Shown here one piece after another: positions 22,308 to 34,537 of a DNA stretch of 64,000 nt. The position numbers and the translations under genes were made by a program. This DNA comes from Apostichopus japonicus (lineage: Eukaryota; Echinodermata; Holothuroidea; Aspidochirotida; Stichopodidae): NCBI RefSeq assembly GCF_037975245.1, contig NC_092583.1, positions 4,685,264 to 4,749,263 on the forward strand, read 5' to 3'. The notes under the pieces were generated by a model that ran no database searches, had not been told where the DNA came from, and saw nothing but the letters and a program-made list of their open reading frames with translations. Within the stretch, counting starts at the first letter, position 1. Each line of letters begins with the position of its first letter.

Positions 22308-25300
22308 GTGAGTCGGAATTATAGCCTTGACCAAATGCGTAGTAAGGCCTTTGTATAGTGTATATGTTCTGTCTTATGGGTACACCGTACAATTAATATC
22401 ATCCCACGGCGCTCCCTCGCAACGATCCCGCCCATGTATTTCATCGACTGCATTTTATTGCAATTTATTTGTCTTCCCTTTTAGTAATAAAATGGCTCTT
22501 TTTATGTCAATAATGTATCCGTTTAACCATGTAGCCAATTTTAAATAACCCCTAACTTGTCCTGAGTCGGGAAAACGTCTGACGTCATCTATTTTAGTTC
22601 AACGGTGAGCATATGTTCCTAGGATAAGTCATTCGACTAAAATGTAAACTGCTTTTTCAATTTCCAATTAAAATGTTTTAGTTCAACTTAATCCTCCATA
22701 TAAATCGTAATTCTAAAGCTGAGCTCTTAATTCCGTGTCCGGTATTGCAGAGCTACCAACTAGTAGGCTACATTTCGTACGTTAACTCATGATAAATACG
22801 GTGTACGGGTTTTCCCTCAAAGAATACGTTTTTATTATGTTGAAAATAATCCATAGTAATAATAATTATGCGTAGGAAAGAAACACTGTGATAAGAGAAC
22901 AATCATAAATTTAAACGAGCAATAACCATACTAGTGAATGATACATATGTAGATGAATTACAATGTTGTTGCAATTGACAGTTCGCGGTAAACTTACAGC
23001 AAGTTTAAATTTATACCATTTATCTCAATGGGAATTAACTGTGTGATATAGCTTGGCGCGTGCCATGCATATCGGAAATGTTCATATATGTGATGACATT
23101 GGTACGTGAGTGTTCACAAACTCTTCGTTCAGTTAGAAAAAAAGTACACAAAGACATTAAACTTTAATATAGCCATTAATAACCGAGAATTGTGTTTGAA
23201 TTTGAGGACTTTGCAATACAGTAGGATGTAAAGGTAAGTTATAAAATATGTGACAATTACTTATCGATTCCTTGACCAATGAAAAAAGTTCGTTGCACAT
23301 CAATCTTATGACGTACTTAGCCGAGTATAATGTGAGGCTTAGTTCTACAGCAATGTTAACAGAGGCCTAACTACAGTCGTAGCGTACATGTTAATGATTC
23401 TTTCACATGCTTCTAACGTTGCTTTTCAGTTTCTTTGCGTTCATGAATTTCAAATTGAGCATTGCCTGTAAATATTTCCCGAGGTGCCCTAAGTTTTTAC
23501 TTGTTAGCCTAACACAGTAACATTTACGCCTAAGTTCGATCTAGTACTAACAAGTAGCATCTATGCATTATGTGTAAGTTAACTAAGTTAAACAAGTATT
23601 TTGTTGCCTATGAAATTTCGTAAACATTGTAGGCCTACACTTTTAAATCTACCCTAGTAGACCACGGAGACTACGATGTATCATTGTTAGTTGCAAGAAA
23701 ATTTTACTTCTGTGTTTAGATTTTTAGTCATGGCTCATGCTCTCTAAGTCCAAGTCCAAATGGTGAGCAATTTCAAAAGTTTTTGTCAAACTGCCTGCTG
23801 ATATCCTGCTATCTTGCAATCAGTATTTTGACTGGTTTCATTTTGATTAACAATGCATGAACTAGTTCTAGGCCTATAGGCTATTTTTTCCATATAATCA
23901 TGATTGATTGATTTCCTTTTCTTTTGTTAAAATATTGTTTGCAGAGCTTCTACATGTATTTTGCCACATGCCCGAGAATAAGCACACCACATCATGGGGT
24001 GGGAACGATATATCTAGGTAGTATAGGCTTTATTTGAGCAATTAACTGGCCCCTGGGCAGCTGGGCCCTTTTTCTTCTTTAAAAATTCACAATTGAGGGT
24101 GGAACTGTTCGAAAATAGGTCATTCCACCATATGATAATGTCTACAATATGCAGGGAAAGGTTCAAAGGATGTCAGGCACCCCCCCCCCCAACAACATTA
24201 TCTCTCTTGGGATAGGAAAATGATCAGTTTACTACATTCCTGTGGTTAATATTTTTTCTAGGAAGCTACTTAGGCGTGGAAAGAATGATACAGAGGGATA
24301 GCTGTCTCCCCTACCTACTGTGAAGGTTTGGTAACTAGATAATATAGCTGGATCCTTCATATTTGCAAAAAGAGCGCCAAGCAATCAAAGTATAAATCCT
24401 TTACTTCAGAATCTGTCTAATTTACAAATTTTTATTCGACATTTGACCAAAAAATTGACTTTGAAGACACTTACATTTCTAAATTTTACGAGGAGGTTTT
24501 TACTAATAGGTCATCATTTCAAGAGCATAGATCTGCAAGACTAATATTCTTTTGGGGTATACCGCCACACCTGACCATTTTTCCTAAGCTACATGTCATT
24601 GCCTTTTTTTTAAACCCAATTAGGTGATATTGACCAACCAAATTAGTAAAAAGATATGAAGTTAGACCTCTACCAGTCTTGTATCAAACAGTCCAAACAA
24701 AAGAAACTTTTTATTTACAAATTCCCTTCCGAAATATGTACCAGTTTGGGAAGTTTATTCTTCTGTTGTTCTTAATTAAATGTCATGTCAATTGTTTTGT
24801 GCTGTAAGAATTTTTTAATTAACATGACTTCATGTATCTTTGCCAATTCATTTGGCAGAGCCCTATATGCAGCTGTTGTTTTTATATGAACAGGATAGAG
24901 AATTTGATGAGAAATATGGAGATGTGTATATGAGTGGTCGAAAAGTTCAGTTTTCAAGATTTTTGAAAATCGTACAAAACATGAGAAAGTTTGACCTAGT
25001 TTTGCAAATGAATCAAGAAATATTCTTCATTTGTGTACAAATAAATAGCTTTACTTTGGCGGACCAGACTGGGGGTGGGGGAGCTGCATATATGTGGATA
25101 GGCCAAACAGTGGCCAAGCCCCTCTCCCAGTTAGTATGTTTGGAAAAAGGCCCTTGTAGAAAGTGTGTTGGAAGAAGAGGGAAGATTCATATCTTAGTGT
25201 ATCCCTGAAATTGGTGTTCATTAAATTGTGTGGGTGTAATTTAAATAGAATTAAAATCATTGGTTTAGTCAGGGACAGCATTGGTGTCAGAACATCTCCC

Positions 25301-26325
25301 CTAACTATCTTTCCCTTCACCCCCTCCTCGGTGGATAAATACTGGTAATGGATAGAAGATCTTAAAGCTGCTTCAAAGGAATTTCTACAAGGGGGAGGGA
25401 GGGGAGGGGGGGGTTGAGTGGAGGAAAAGTGATCAAGGCAATTAAAGGGAGAAAATGGCTTACCTTCATTATAATATTCTGGGTGCATTGCTTGTACTTG
25501 AACCATGTATTCATTACATCCAATGTCATTTATGTCAGTTCAATGGTGGTTGTAACTTTCCAGTTATAACTCAAAAATAACACGGTTTAACCACTCACGA
25601 AACCTGCCTTCTAAACTACAGTTACTTTTTCATGACTTTTGCATACTACTTGACTATCCCCCTCATTGTACTTCTCTCCTACAGTAATCTAGAAAACCTC
25701 AATAAAGTTGGTATTTGACATGTATAAGTCATGTATCTAACTATGGACGTATACATTTAATTAAAAGCACTGTATATGTGGTGCGGCATCCCTCACTGTT
25801 CATCTAGATTTTCTACATAACCAGGATTAAGTTATGACACCTTTCTTTTAAAGGCATTGAAGACTCGCCCCAAACCATGTGCGGCCATCTGAAAGAGTTA
25901 ACTTTCTGTTGCTTGCAAGTGACGTTTCGTTCGTGTCGCTACAAAATACAGACAGTAATGAAACGTGATACCTTAATTGTTATCTTTAGCTGGATCTGAG
26001 ATGTCCATCGCTGTATTGTTTGTATACTGTGCTGTGGGTATTGACCGCAGCTGTATGTACTAACTGTACACTAGTGTCTTATTACCGACGGTAACAAGCT
26101 GTGTGTGTATTTTCTGGGATCGATGGTAGTGTTTAATACTTCTGTTACACCTCATTCGAAACTAGGTCAAATTACCGGCATTAGACGTTTCTTTTTGCGC
26201 GAGTCTTCGCACCCTTTAAGAGTTATTCCAACATTGTCGTTTCATTTCGATAGCAAAAAGAAAATTTAACAATATGGAATCAGTCACACTACAGTAGTTT
26301 TTCATTTCTGCATTCGCTCATGCAG
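22308..26325 (+). other. Long intron 1 of copy B
   Basis: This is a 4-kb intron under the predicted model. Apart from the TTAA MITE at 25852-26215 and a C-run at 24180, no exon or repeat was recognised. Confidence 0.4.
25852..26215 (+). mobile_element. TTAA-flanked MITE, copy 1
   Basis: It begins AGGCATTGAAGACTCG, ends CGAGTCTTCGCACCCT and is flanked by TTAA on both sides. It is the same family as 30718-31079, 34182-34537 and 58763-59121. TTAA targets point to the piggyBac or Kolobok superfamily; no transposase. Confidence 0.85.
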
Positions 26326-26509
26326 GTTCAAATCCTGAAATCATCGGATGATGATGACGTTTCTGCGACCACTTACAAGGAACTGGTTACACTTGATAAG
26401 CTAGGCCGTGCGAAAGCCAAAACATCCTTTGCTCGAAGAGCAGACGGCAGGCATGTTGCTGGTAACCAATCACAGGAAGCAGTGGAGAGAGGAGAGAGAC
26501 TGCAGCAAG
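26326..26509 (+). CDS. Copy B exon 2
   Basis: The exon lies between CATGCAG and a GTGGGT donor, in frame from GTT and leaving in phase 1. It encodes an Asp-rich start (KSSDDDD) and a basic Gln/Arg region ending ERLQQ. The homologous exon of copy A has KSSDDEV and keeps the same frame, which supports coding. It is intact here, whereas copy A carries a 1.6-kb insertion in it. Confidence 0.75.
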
Positions 26510-26519
26510 GTGGGTTCCC

Positions 26520-26560
26520 TTTTGTATGTATATATGTGTGTATGTATGTATGTATTTTAT
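26520..26560 (+). repeat. TATG/TG microsatellite
   Basis: Short TATG and TGTG repeats directly after the exon 2 donor. Confidence 0.6.
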
Positions 26561-26629
26561 GTATAAGAAGGCATCATTGGCTTATCAAAGCCGCAAGCTG
26601 ACCGAAGTCAGTCGCTTAGATTCATATTT

Positions 26630-26772
26630 AACGACCATGATTATGAATTGTCAATTGTCAACAACTCTGTAACTGGACGACATACATTTATCTTGGAGTG
26701 ACTCCAACTCAGGACCTTATGATTGAAAGGCACCGGCGTTAACCACTGAGCTAACCACTGAGCCTTTTAAGT
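26630..26772 (-). mobile_element. tRNA-derived SINE fragment
   Basis: On the minus strand, TAGCTCAGTGGTTAACGC (A-box-like) is followed by GGTCCTGAGTTGGAGTC (B-box-like) and a tail. The head resembles a tRNA but does not fold as a full gene here. Confidence 0.55.
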
Positions 26773-27086
26773 AAAGTACTATTTGACCAGAGATATATCC
26801 AGGTTAAAAATTATGAATCTCAATTTGAAAGAACTTACTAAATGATTTCAAGAAAATTTTCCTCAATTTTTGAAACACTCATATAACATGATTCCTCAAT
26901 GAGCAAGAAAGGCAAGAAAAATTTAAAAAACCAAAGGAAGAAAGTAAGAAGTCCAAAGGTGACTAATATGAGTCTTTCTAGCATATACATGGTTTGAATG
27001 GTTTCATTTTTAACGTTGATAGTAATTGAATGCAATTTACATAAGGTTTATTTTTCCGTTCTTGTTTCTTGCCACATCATCAGCAG

Positions 27087-28387
27087 CAGCATATGGTCCT
27101 GGGAAGAAAAGTCGATGTCCAACACCAGCATCGTCTGAGATTGCCGATAAATCGACCATCGAACAGAGTGATCGCAGTCCGACACAAAGATATATGGGTA
27201 AGCCCTCTCTTACATCAGCCGAATCCTCATGCGATGACTTCATACCAATAATTCCATCATGGAGGATGAGAAACAGGCCTGTTGAAGAGAAGGAATGTGA
27301 TGTGACGTCAGAGGAGGAGGAGGAGCAGGAGGCCAAAGGAGAGGAGGAGGAGGAGGAGGAGGAGGAGGAGAATACTGTGGCCAATCAAGAACAAGGCAAA
27401 GATTTAGCATGTCATAGCGAGGAGCCAGTTATAAGCAGAAGAGGCAATGACATCACATCACAAGAAAAGCCAGTGAGAGACTGGATTGGAGGAGATGGTT
27501 CCTGGCAAGCTGGGAGACAGGATCAGATGGAAGAGGAACAAGAACCAGCAAATGCATCCATGTCAAGAAGAGCAGGCCCGGGACGAGGAAGTCTTGCGAG
27601 GGAGCAAAGCGAGAGGCAGGAAGAACTGAGCAATTCGAAAGCAATTGAAAAGCGAATGTCGAGAAGGGAATCGATCAAATTAGGGAGAAGAGGGACGGAG
27701 CAGAAAAACAGAGAGAAGAAGAATTTCGCCCTTAGAGAAAGTTTAAAAGAACAAGTCGTCAAAATAGAAGAGGAAATTAGAGTTCAGAAGGACAGTGAAC
27801 TGAAAGAACTTCTAAAGGATGAAAAGTTTGCAGAGGCTTACGGACAAAAGAAACAGAGAGAGGAAGAACAAAAGAGGAGAGAAGAGTACTTGAGAGAAAA
27901 CGGATTCGTTTCTGAGGAGATTGACGACGAAGACTTAAGACAATATAAATACAGAGCGATCCAGAGACAGATTGCTGAGAAGGAAGAGCGACGAAAGATT
28001 CAGAAGCAGCGGAGAGCAGAGGAAGAGAAGCGACTGGAAGAGGAAAAGAAACGCAAGGAAGAGATGAAGTTGGAGAGATACTTTGAGCGGTTGAGACTGA
28101 AACGTGAGAATGAAAAACAACAGCTGAAGCAGCAGAGAGAGGAAGAGGAGAGGAGAGAGAAGGCGCAAGGGATCCTGGATGAAATAGAAACAATTGCAGA
28201 GATGAGGAAGAGAGAAACGAGAGCACGACAAGAAAAGATGAAGTCGGAGAGATTATCAGATGAAAGGAGACAAAGGTTGTCTGTTATTGATGAAATTGAT
28301 GAAAGTTATAGGGAGAGTGAGAACTCATCAAACCGCAGCAGAAGTGAATTGCCGAGTGATTCTATTGACGATCTGTTACAGAGGAAG
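27087..28387 (+). CDS. Copy B exon 3, main coiled-coil exon
   Basis: The acceptor is one of the tandem CAGs at 27081-27089; 27087 keeps phase 1 and gives about 433 codons to the AAG|GTATTT donor. Order: PGKKSRCP start, conserved PIIPSWRMRNRPVEEK block, poly-Glu run encoded by GAG repeats (27308-27371), linker with Gly/Arg, then ~270 residues of charged coiled coil rich in R, E, K and Q. The motifs RREEYLRENGFVSEEIDDED and PSDSIDDLLQRK are shared with copy A. It is a cytoskeletal or scaffold-type protein by composition only; no family was recognised. If exon 4 is not used, reading into the intron gives a stop ten codons on (total about 543 residues). Confidence 0.8.
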
Positions 28388-28833
28388 GTATTTATGAATT
28401 CTAAAAGCCATCCTAATTAATTTAAAATATCTTGCTTCAAATTTGACAGCGAAAAAAAAAGTACCCTGTGATATGGTTGAGCATTTAGTTTTTATACCTG
28501 GCGCAGTTTCTCCTCAAATCGCTGACCAACTTACTTAAATACTCAATGGTAGAAATAAGCAAATAAAAAAATTATGTGTGGAACACAGTAGGCAGGCAGT
28601 AAGGGTGTGTGGGTTGCCGGGGGGGGGGGCGGGTGGGGGGGGGGGGGGTTGACAGGGGTGAAACATAAGTTGTTTGCTGGCAGGTATGGTGTAATATATA
28701 CAATCATTGTTCCCACTTTGGAAAATGCTACAGCAATTTTTCGATAATAAAGCAAATCCTCCCTACCCTACTTAACCAAAGGAATATGGACTAGTTGCTT
28801 AATGCTTTAATCACATCTTACAACTTTCCGCAG

Positions 28834-28951
28834 GTAAAAAAATCAACCTCCTTCTCAACCAGACCAGAGGATCTCCGTCGAGACGAGAGAGGTTTCTGGG
28901 AGAGGACACAAAGTTGGTGAACTTGTCAACCAGAGCATTGGCTTTAGTAAT
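28834..28951 (+). CDS. Copy B exon 4 (frame uncertain)
   Basis: It has a CCGCAG acceptor and a GTGAGT donor and is homologous to 7767-7873. The conserved end (GELVNQSIGFSN) is in phase 0 with exon 5, but entering from exon 3 in phase 0 gives KSTSFSTRPEDLRR and then a TGA before that end. The length is 118 bases here and 107 in copy A, neither a multiple of three. So either both copies are frameshifted, an exon is missing from the model, or an alternative splice site is used. Confidence 0.5.
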
Positions 28952-29535
28952 GTGAGTGAGAAATTATCAGTCTTGTCCTTGAATGTTGGTAAAGTTAAAC
29001 AAATGATGATTTAGTTTACCAAACTCCCATGTTCTCTTATATTTGGGACCGGGGACTGATCAGCTTAAAGTGGTGAGGAATGTATAGGGGTCATGGGAGA
29101 GGGTGAAGGTGCAGGGTGATGTGGGGGTGTAGGGGAGGGAGACAGGTGGAGGGGTTTCATCCCCTAAAGAGGGTACCATCTCAAAGTTCAGTGCTGCAAT
29201 CAAGTCATGTTGCACATGATTTCTTTCTTGTCCAATGTTCCTGTGCAAAGTCCTGACAATAGGGATGAGTTTTGCCAAATATGATAACTGAGGAGGGAGG
29301 ATGGGAAGGGCTTACCCATTCTGACCCAATTTCTTCACATTTGTTGTAATTTAAATTTGAGCAAAATACACAATCTAAAATCCAATGGCTCTCATCCTTT
29401 TTACTCCCACCTTACATCCTCGAACCTTTCTTGGTTTGAAACCTCATATTACGTCACAAATGGTTTGGCAATGCCCGACTCTTTCTTCCATCCTGATATA
29501 CCGTGAAATGTATTTTACCCTGTTTGTGTTCACAG

Positions 29536-29838
29536 TTCAGCAACAGATACCAAAGTAGGTTTCATGCATCTCGCTTCCCTGCTGCCATTACCAAATCTGT
29601 TCAGCCTCTAAGGGTCCATGCCAACCCAACCCACGGCTCACGGATAACAGGGAGTGACTTCTCTAGACACCAGGCACTCAACGGTCAGAACAACAGACCA
29701 CAACCATCAACTGTGACGAACCAGAGAGATAAACCAACTAGACCCAAAGCTGCAGTTGGGGAACGTCCACCAGTTCCCTCAGTTGGAAGGATCCCGGAAT
29801 CTGCAAGACTATTCTTCCAACGGCAACGCCGGCAGTAA
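29536..29838 (+). CDS. Copy B exon 5, C-terminal exon
   Basis: After TTCACAG there are 100 open codons and TAA. The sequence is basic and low in order (many R, P, Q, N), with PAAITKSVQPLRVHANP and the terminal IPESARLFFQRQRRQ. Copy A is closely similar but carries TAG in place of the CAG codon in RHQAL. The close similarity outside exon 3 supports this as a true coding exon. Confidence 0.7.
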   Translation, partial: FSNRYQSRFHASRFPAAITKSVQPLRVHANPTHGSRITGSDFSRHQALNGQNNRPQPSTVTNQRDKPTRPKAAVGERPPVPSVGRIPESARLFFQRQRRQ

Positions 29839-30641
29839 ATCCCATGACTCAGACTTAGCCCCAGAGGAAGCTTTAGTGTCCCCACCCCCATTTTCCCCCT
29901 CCCCTTCTTTCCCCTTCCATCTCCAACCATGCTGCCTTCTAACCCCCTTTTTTCTGCTTTTTTTCTTCCTTATTGGAGTTTTTTTCCATTTTTTCCATCT
30001 CCCCACCCTCTCCCCTCCCTATCCAAAAGTTTTCTAAAATAATTATTTGTCGATTTTTTTTATTAAGGATGTTCTCATTTTTTTCTTAAATTCACCCTTT
30101 AAGTCCCCCCCCCCCCCTCCCACTACTGCTGACTTTAGGGTACAAGTTTGGGGTCATTTCTGGGTTGAACTGTTTGGGAGTAACATCAGAAATTAATATA
30201 GCCTTATGAGATTCTAATTTTAGTCAGGGATGTTCATAATAACTGCTGCTCTTTGAAGTGAAAAACTGTGAGAAATGAAACCAAGTGATGTCTGAGTCGG
30301 AATATAGCCTCTGAGAATGAACGTTGATCAGGACTTTTAGTAGTAGCTGCTCTTTGAAAGTGGGAATCATGAGAAATGAAACTGATTTATATCTGGGTCG
30401 AAGTTTGTTTGGAAATGGAACTGATGGAAGCCACTGTAGCCTTCTCAGAATGAAATTTCAGTGTTAAAGGACTTTTAATAAAGCTGCTCTTTGAAAGCAA
30501 GAATCATGAGAACTAAAACCTAACGTAAAAGTTTAAGTCAAGGAAAAAACCATGTGCAATGATACTAAAACTACATATTTTGTAAATTAAATTTCAATCA
30601 ATACATTTGCAATTCAAGATAAAACTACTTACCCTGTTTAC
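29839..30641 (+). other. 3' flank of copy B
   Basis: It has a C/T tract at 29876-30020 and a C-run at 30104. It is homologous, inverted, to 6283-7091. The inverted duplication ends at about 30641 (AAACAGGG shared with 6283). Confidence 0.65.
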
Positions 30642-30717
30642 TGTGCTCCCGTTTATGCATTCCTCTCGTCTGGCCCCCCTTTTTCAGTACTTACCTGAAT
30701 CCCATGCAGAGAATTAC

Positions 30718-31079
30718 AGGCATTGAAGACTCGCCCCAAACCGTGTGCCGTCCTGTGAAAAAGTTAACTTTCCGTTGCTTGCAAGTGACATTTTCTTCTT
30801 GTCGCTACAAAATGGCAGGCAGTAAGGAAACGTGATACCTTGTTATCTTTAGCTGGGCCTGAGATGTCCATCGCTGTATCGTTAGTCCACTGTGCTATGG
30901 GTATTGACCGCAGCTGTATTTACTGACTATACACTAGTGTCTAATTACCGACTGTAGCAAGCTGTGTGTGTATTTTCTGGGATCGATAGTGGTGTCTAAC
31001 ACTTCTGTTACACCTCATTCGAAACCAGGTCAGATTACCGGCATTAGACGTTTCTTTTTTGTGCGAGTCTTCACACCCT
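30718..31079 (+). mobile_element. TTAA-flanked MITE, copy 2
   Basis: Starts AGGCATTGAAGACTCG, ends GAGTCTTCACACCCT. The right flank is TTAA and the left flank TTAC (one mutation). Confidence 0.85.
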
Positions 31080-31083
31080 TTAA

Positions 31084-31643
31084 ACAGTGCCAGACAATCG
31101 AATGACCAATGCTTTGCTTGGTTTTGATCATAATCCGTCAATTTTTCGACTTGTTTACCGTAATTGCTATACCATGCGGAAATTCAAAGTCAATATTTCA
31201 AGATAAAAATATTGAACTTTCGATAAAGTATTTACAAATGATAGTCGATATAACAAGAAAACAAAGTCGAAAAGTTGATAATATGATAGTTTCAAATTTT
31301 AAGAAACACGTCGAAAGTTTGATATGAAAACGGTTATAATTTCCATTATACTGGTTCCTTGTACAACTACCTATTGTGGTGATTTAGTTTGGTTCAGATA
31401 TCATCATTTTCATGCTCGTTTTAGAAGAGCTTTAAAGAAAACAAATACATAAGATTGAAGATGGTGAGGGGGGGGGGGGATGGCAATCTGAATAGTTGGT
31501 CAGTCAATGGAGCAATTAAGAGGTATAACAACCAAATACATCAACAAACTGAGTAGAAACGGAGATTTTAGGTCACTCGAAAGAATACTGAAAAGGGGGA
31601 AAACGGATTTTACCGCATTTTCGTAAGGGTTGAGAGTATCGCA
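31084..31643. other. Unassigned stretch
   Basis: No gene seen; a G-run near 31470. Confidence 0.35.
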
Positions 31644-32384
31644 ATTGCGCGTAGCCAAGAGGGGGGGGGGCGGCGAAGGGGGAGACGCCCCCCCATTGAG
31701 CATGTTTTAATTATTTTTTAAAATGTTTTTATGATATCGCTAGTAATTTCAAAAGAGAAAATGCTAAGATGGAACTTACAAGGTATGGGAAGTGCCATTT
31801 GGCCAGCCATCTGGGAGGCATTTTCAGCCAAAATTTTCTTGTATGCTTCGCGCCAACTCACGGTAGCGCTACGCTTAGATAGTTTGCAGAGCCGTATATA
31901 GAGAGAGTTTGGCCAACTGGCGATTTGTGACGTCACACGCAAACCATGGGCATCAAAATAGGTCCAGTTGTCGTTACCAGTTGCGCGAAACACGAAAAAC
32001 ACCACACACAATATATAGCAGCTTTGCACACTGTGCTCGTTGCGAACAAACGAAGCGACTCAGAATGTCAGATTTTGACAGGCATACGAGGAACAAAATG
32101 GATATCAGGTACTGAATTAGAGTATGCGTAAGTTAATGACATTTACGTTTATCTTCACACCTGAAATGCATAGAAAACTCGCTGAAAACCTTTCATTACA
32201 CTTGTTTATTTTACGCCTCATACTACTAGTCCTACTTTAGTCATACAAACGAAAAGCACACATCAACAGTCCTGGCTAGGCTAGATTACAGACGCAGCAT
32301 CAGGCCTACATTAATAGATCCTTCAATTAAATAAAGTAGGCCTACACATAAAATGACAATTTATGCTTCACTGATCTTTTCAGG

Positions 32385-32606
32385 TTTGCCAAAAGTAGTG
32401 GTACCAGAGGTCATTGTCTTAAACTCCAGAAGTTACATAGTAGGATTAATATTCGGCATAACTTTTTCTCTGAAGTCTAATACAACTTGTACAAGGGTTG
32501 TGAATGGATGGAATGGATTGCCTGAGAAGGTTGAATTGCAAGTAGTGTGAATGGGTTTAAGAATACTTTGGATGAGTACATTAAGCATTGTAATTGGGTA
32601 TGACAT
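32385..32606 (+). pseudogene. LINE reverse transcriptase C-terminal remnant
   Basis: In shifted frames it reads GTRGHCLKL, then HNFFSEV, then VVNGWNGLPE, then SVNGFKNTLDEYI. This is the familiar tail of non-LTR retrotransposon polyproteins (RGH.LKL, W..LP..V, SVN.FK..LD). At least two frameshifts and a stop; dead. Confidence 0.65.
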
Positions 32607-33225
32607 TTGATGTCCTCGGTTTTATTCCTCTCATATAGCCTTAGGGTCCTTAATGGGGACTTGAATGTCTCTCCTGGTCTTTTTTTCTACTAAACTAAAC
32701 TATATACTTGAGTGTAGGAGTTAGCAATAGTTGGGAGTCTGTGGGCAAACCTAAGACTGATATGTGGTGTTAATTTCTCAGGAATGTAGTACTAGGCTAT
32801 AGTAGGTACAATAGATTGAATGGGTCTGTCAAGAAGAAAAAACCCTGCAACAACTGAATACTGGTGTATGTTGTAGCTTATGTATTTTCCATTAACATAT
32901 ATACTATACGGTCATGTCCTTAATAAGGTTTCATGGATCACACTGACATAGTGTGCCTACTTGTCTGTTCTGTCAACTGAGCACAGGGCTGATGACATCA
33001 TTCAGTTTGAAGACAGCAAATGGCCATAATGATAATTATTACTTGTTACTTATTCTTCATACTGCCCTCACTGGCCTTACCTGAACAGTGATGTATAAAA
33101 ATGCAAGAAGTCGTTATGCTTTTCATTTAAGAGTCGTTTCAGCCTGTCCTATTTCAAACATATGATTGGCAGGTTTCCACGTTACATAGCTTATCAAAAT
33201 GAAGTTGTTCTGTAAAGCAAGAAAA

Positions 33226-33888
33226 TCACACATATGCATGCATGCATACAAACACACGCATATAACAATTTCTGAATATCTTTTCAGATGCCCAAAGGTA
33301 CTGGAATGCAAGCTCTGTTGGGTGAATGAAACAACCCTCATTGTACTCTTTTATTATGGTCGGCGTAGCTGGAACCAGCAATGATGGTGATGTGGATTTT
33401 ACAGTACCTAGACAAGAATTCAATAGCTGCTTTGTGTTGAAGTGGGTTCAACTTGCTCAAGGCCATGACAGGATGACGACTCGACATCAGGATGAATTAT
33501 CTGTTGCAGAGCTCTATAAACCAGGCAGTTGTTCAAACATCCATTGGGTGACCCTCACAGTCTACCAGGCACTGCACCGCAGAAGCAAAATGAAGTGTGT
33601 GTGATACCTTCATCTTATGAGAGTGGAATGGTATCAGTGTGGCCTCTGTCAATTTGGCTTCAAGTCTTTGTTTTCTTGAAAGCTGAGAAGATCTTTCAGT
33701 GGTTTCACACTGACCTCTGTACTTGACAATTCATGTGTATTTGCCAGCTCAGGAGGAAGCCAGATTTTGATTACATTAACCAATGCTGACTTTTTTTTGG
33801 ACATGTGGTTCATCTGCAAGGAGGTGAAGGAAGCAGTTGGAGTTGCATGGATGTGGAATCTTGTTGATAGTCTGGCAGTCTTATCCAC
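33226..33888 (-). other. Unassigned open frames inside the 4.6-kb element
   Basis: Two minus-strand frames, 33649-33888 (79 codons, with HELSSTEVSVKPLKDLLSF) and 33226-33423 (65 codons), look protein-like but match nothing I can name. They could be remnants of the element's own transposase or of a captured gene, or chance. Confidence 0.2.
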
Positions 33889-34181
33889 AGATTATCCCAA
33901 AGCTTCTCCACATTGCCACATTCAGAACTTATTACATTGATAAACTTGAAAATTGCAGGAATCTAACCAAGCACCCATCAAGGGAATTTGTTTGTATAAT
34001 TATTGAAAGCTGTGACCTTCTGATGTGACAGATTAATGTGAAATATAGGGCAGTAGGTTACCTTGTAAATGAACCTTGTTATTGTTTGATTGTATCTAAT
34101 GTTTGCAAAATTTAAAGTTGCATGCTACCAATTGAAACATAATTCTTTCTCTATTAATGGGATATAAATACTTCTCCTTAA

Positions 34182-34537
34182 AGGGTGTGAAGACTCCCGC
34201 ACAAAGAAACGTCTCATGCCCGTTATCTGACCTAGTTTCGAATGCGGTGTAACAGAAGTGTTAGACACCACCATTGATCCCAGAAAGTACACACACAGCC
34301 TGCTACCATCTGTAAATAGACATAAGTGAACAGTCAATACAAACATCACGGTCAATACCCACAACACAGTGCACATAGCAGCGTGGACATCTCAGGTCTA
34401 GATAAAAGATAACAAGGTATCAGGTTTCATTACTGTCTGCATTTTGTAGCGACACAAAAAAAAACTTCACTTGCAAGCAACGGAAAGTAAACTTTTTCAG
34501 AGCGCGGCATTCGGTTTAGGGCGAGTCTTCAATACCT
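34182..34537 (-). mobile_element. TTAA-flanked MITE, copy 3
   Basis: Starts AGGGTGTGAAGACTC, ends GAGTCTTCAATACCT, with TTAA at 34178-34181 and 34538-34541. Opposite orientation to copies 1 and 2. Inserted inside the 4.6-kb element. Confidence 0.85.
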
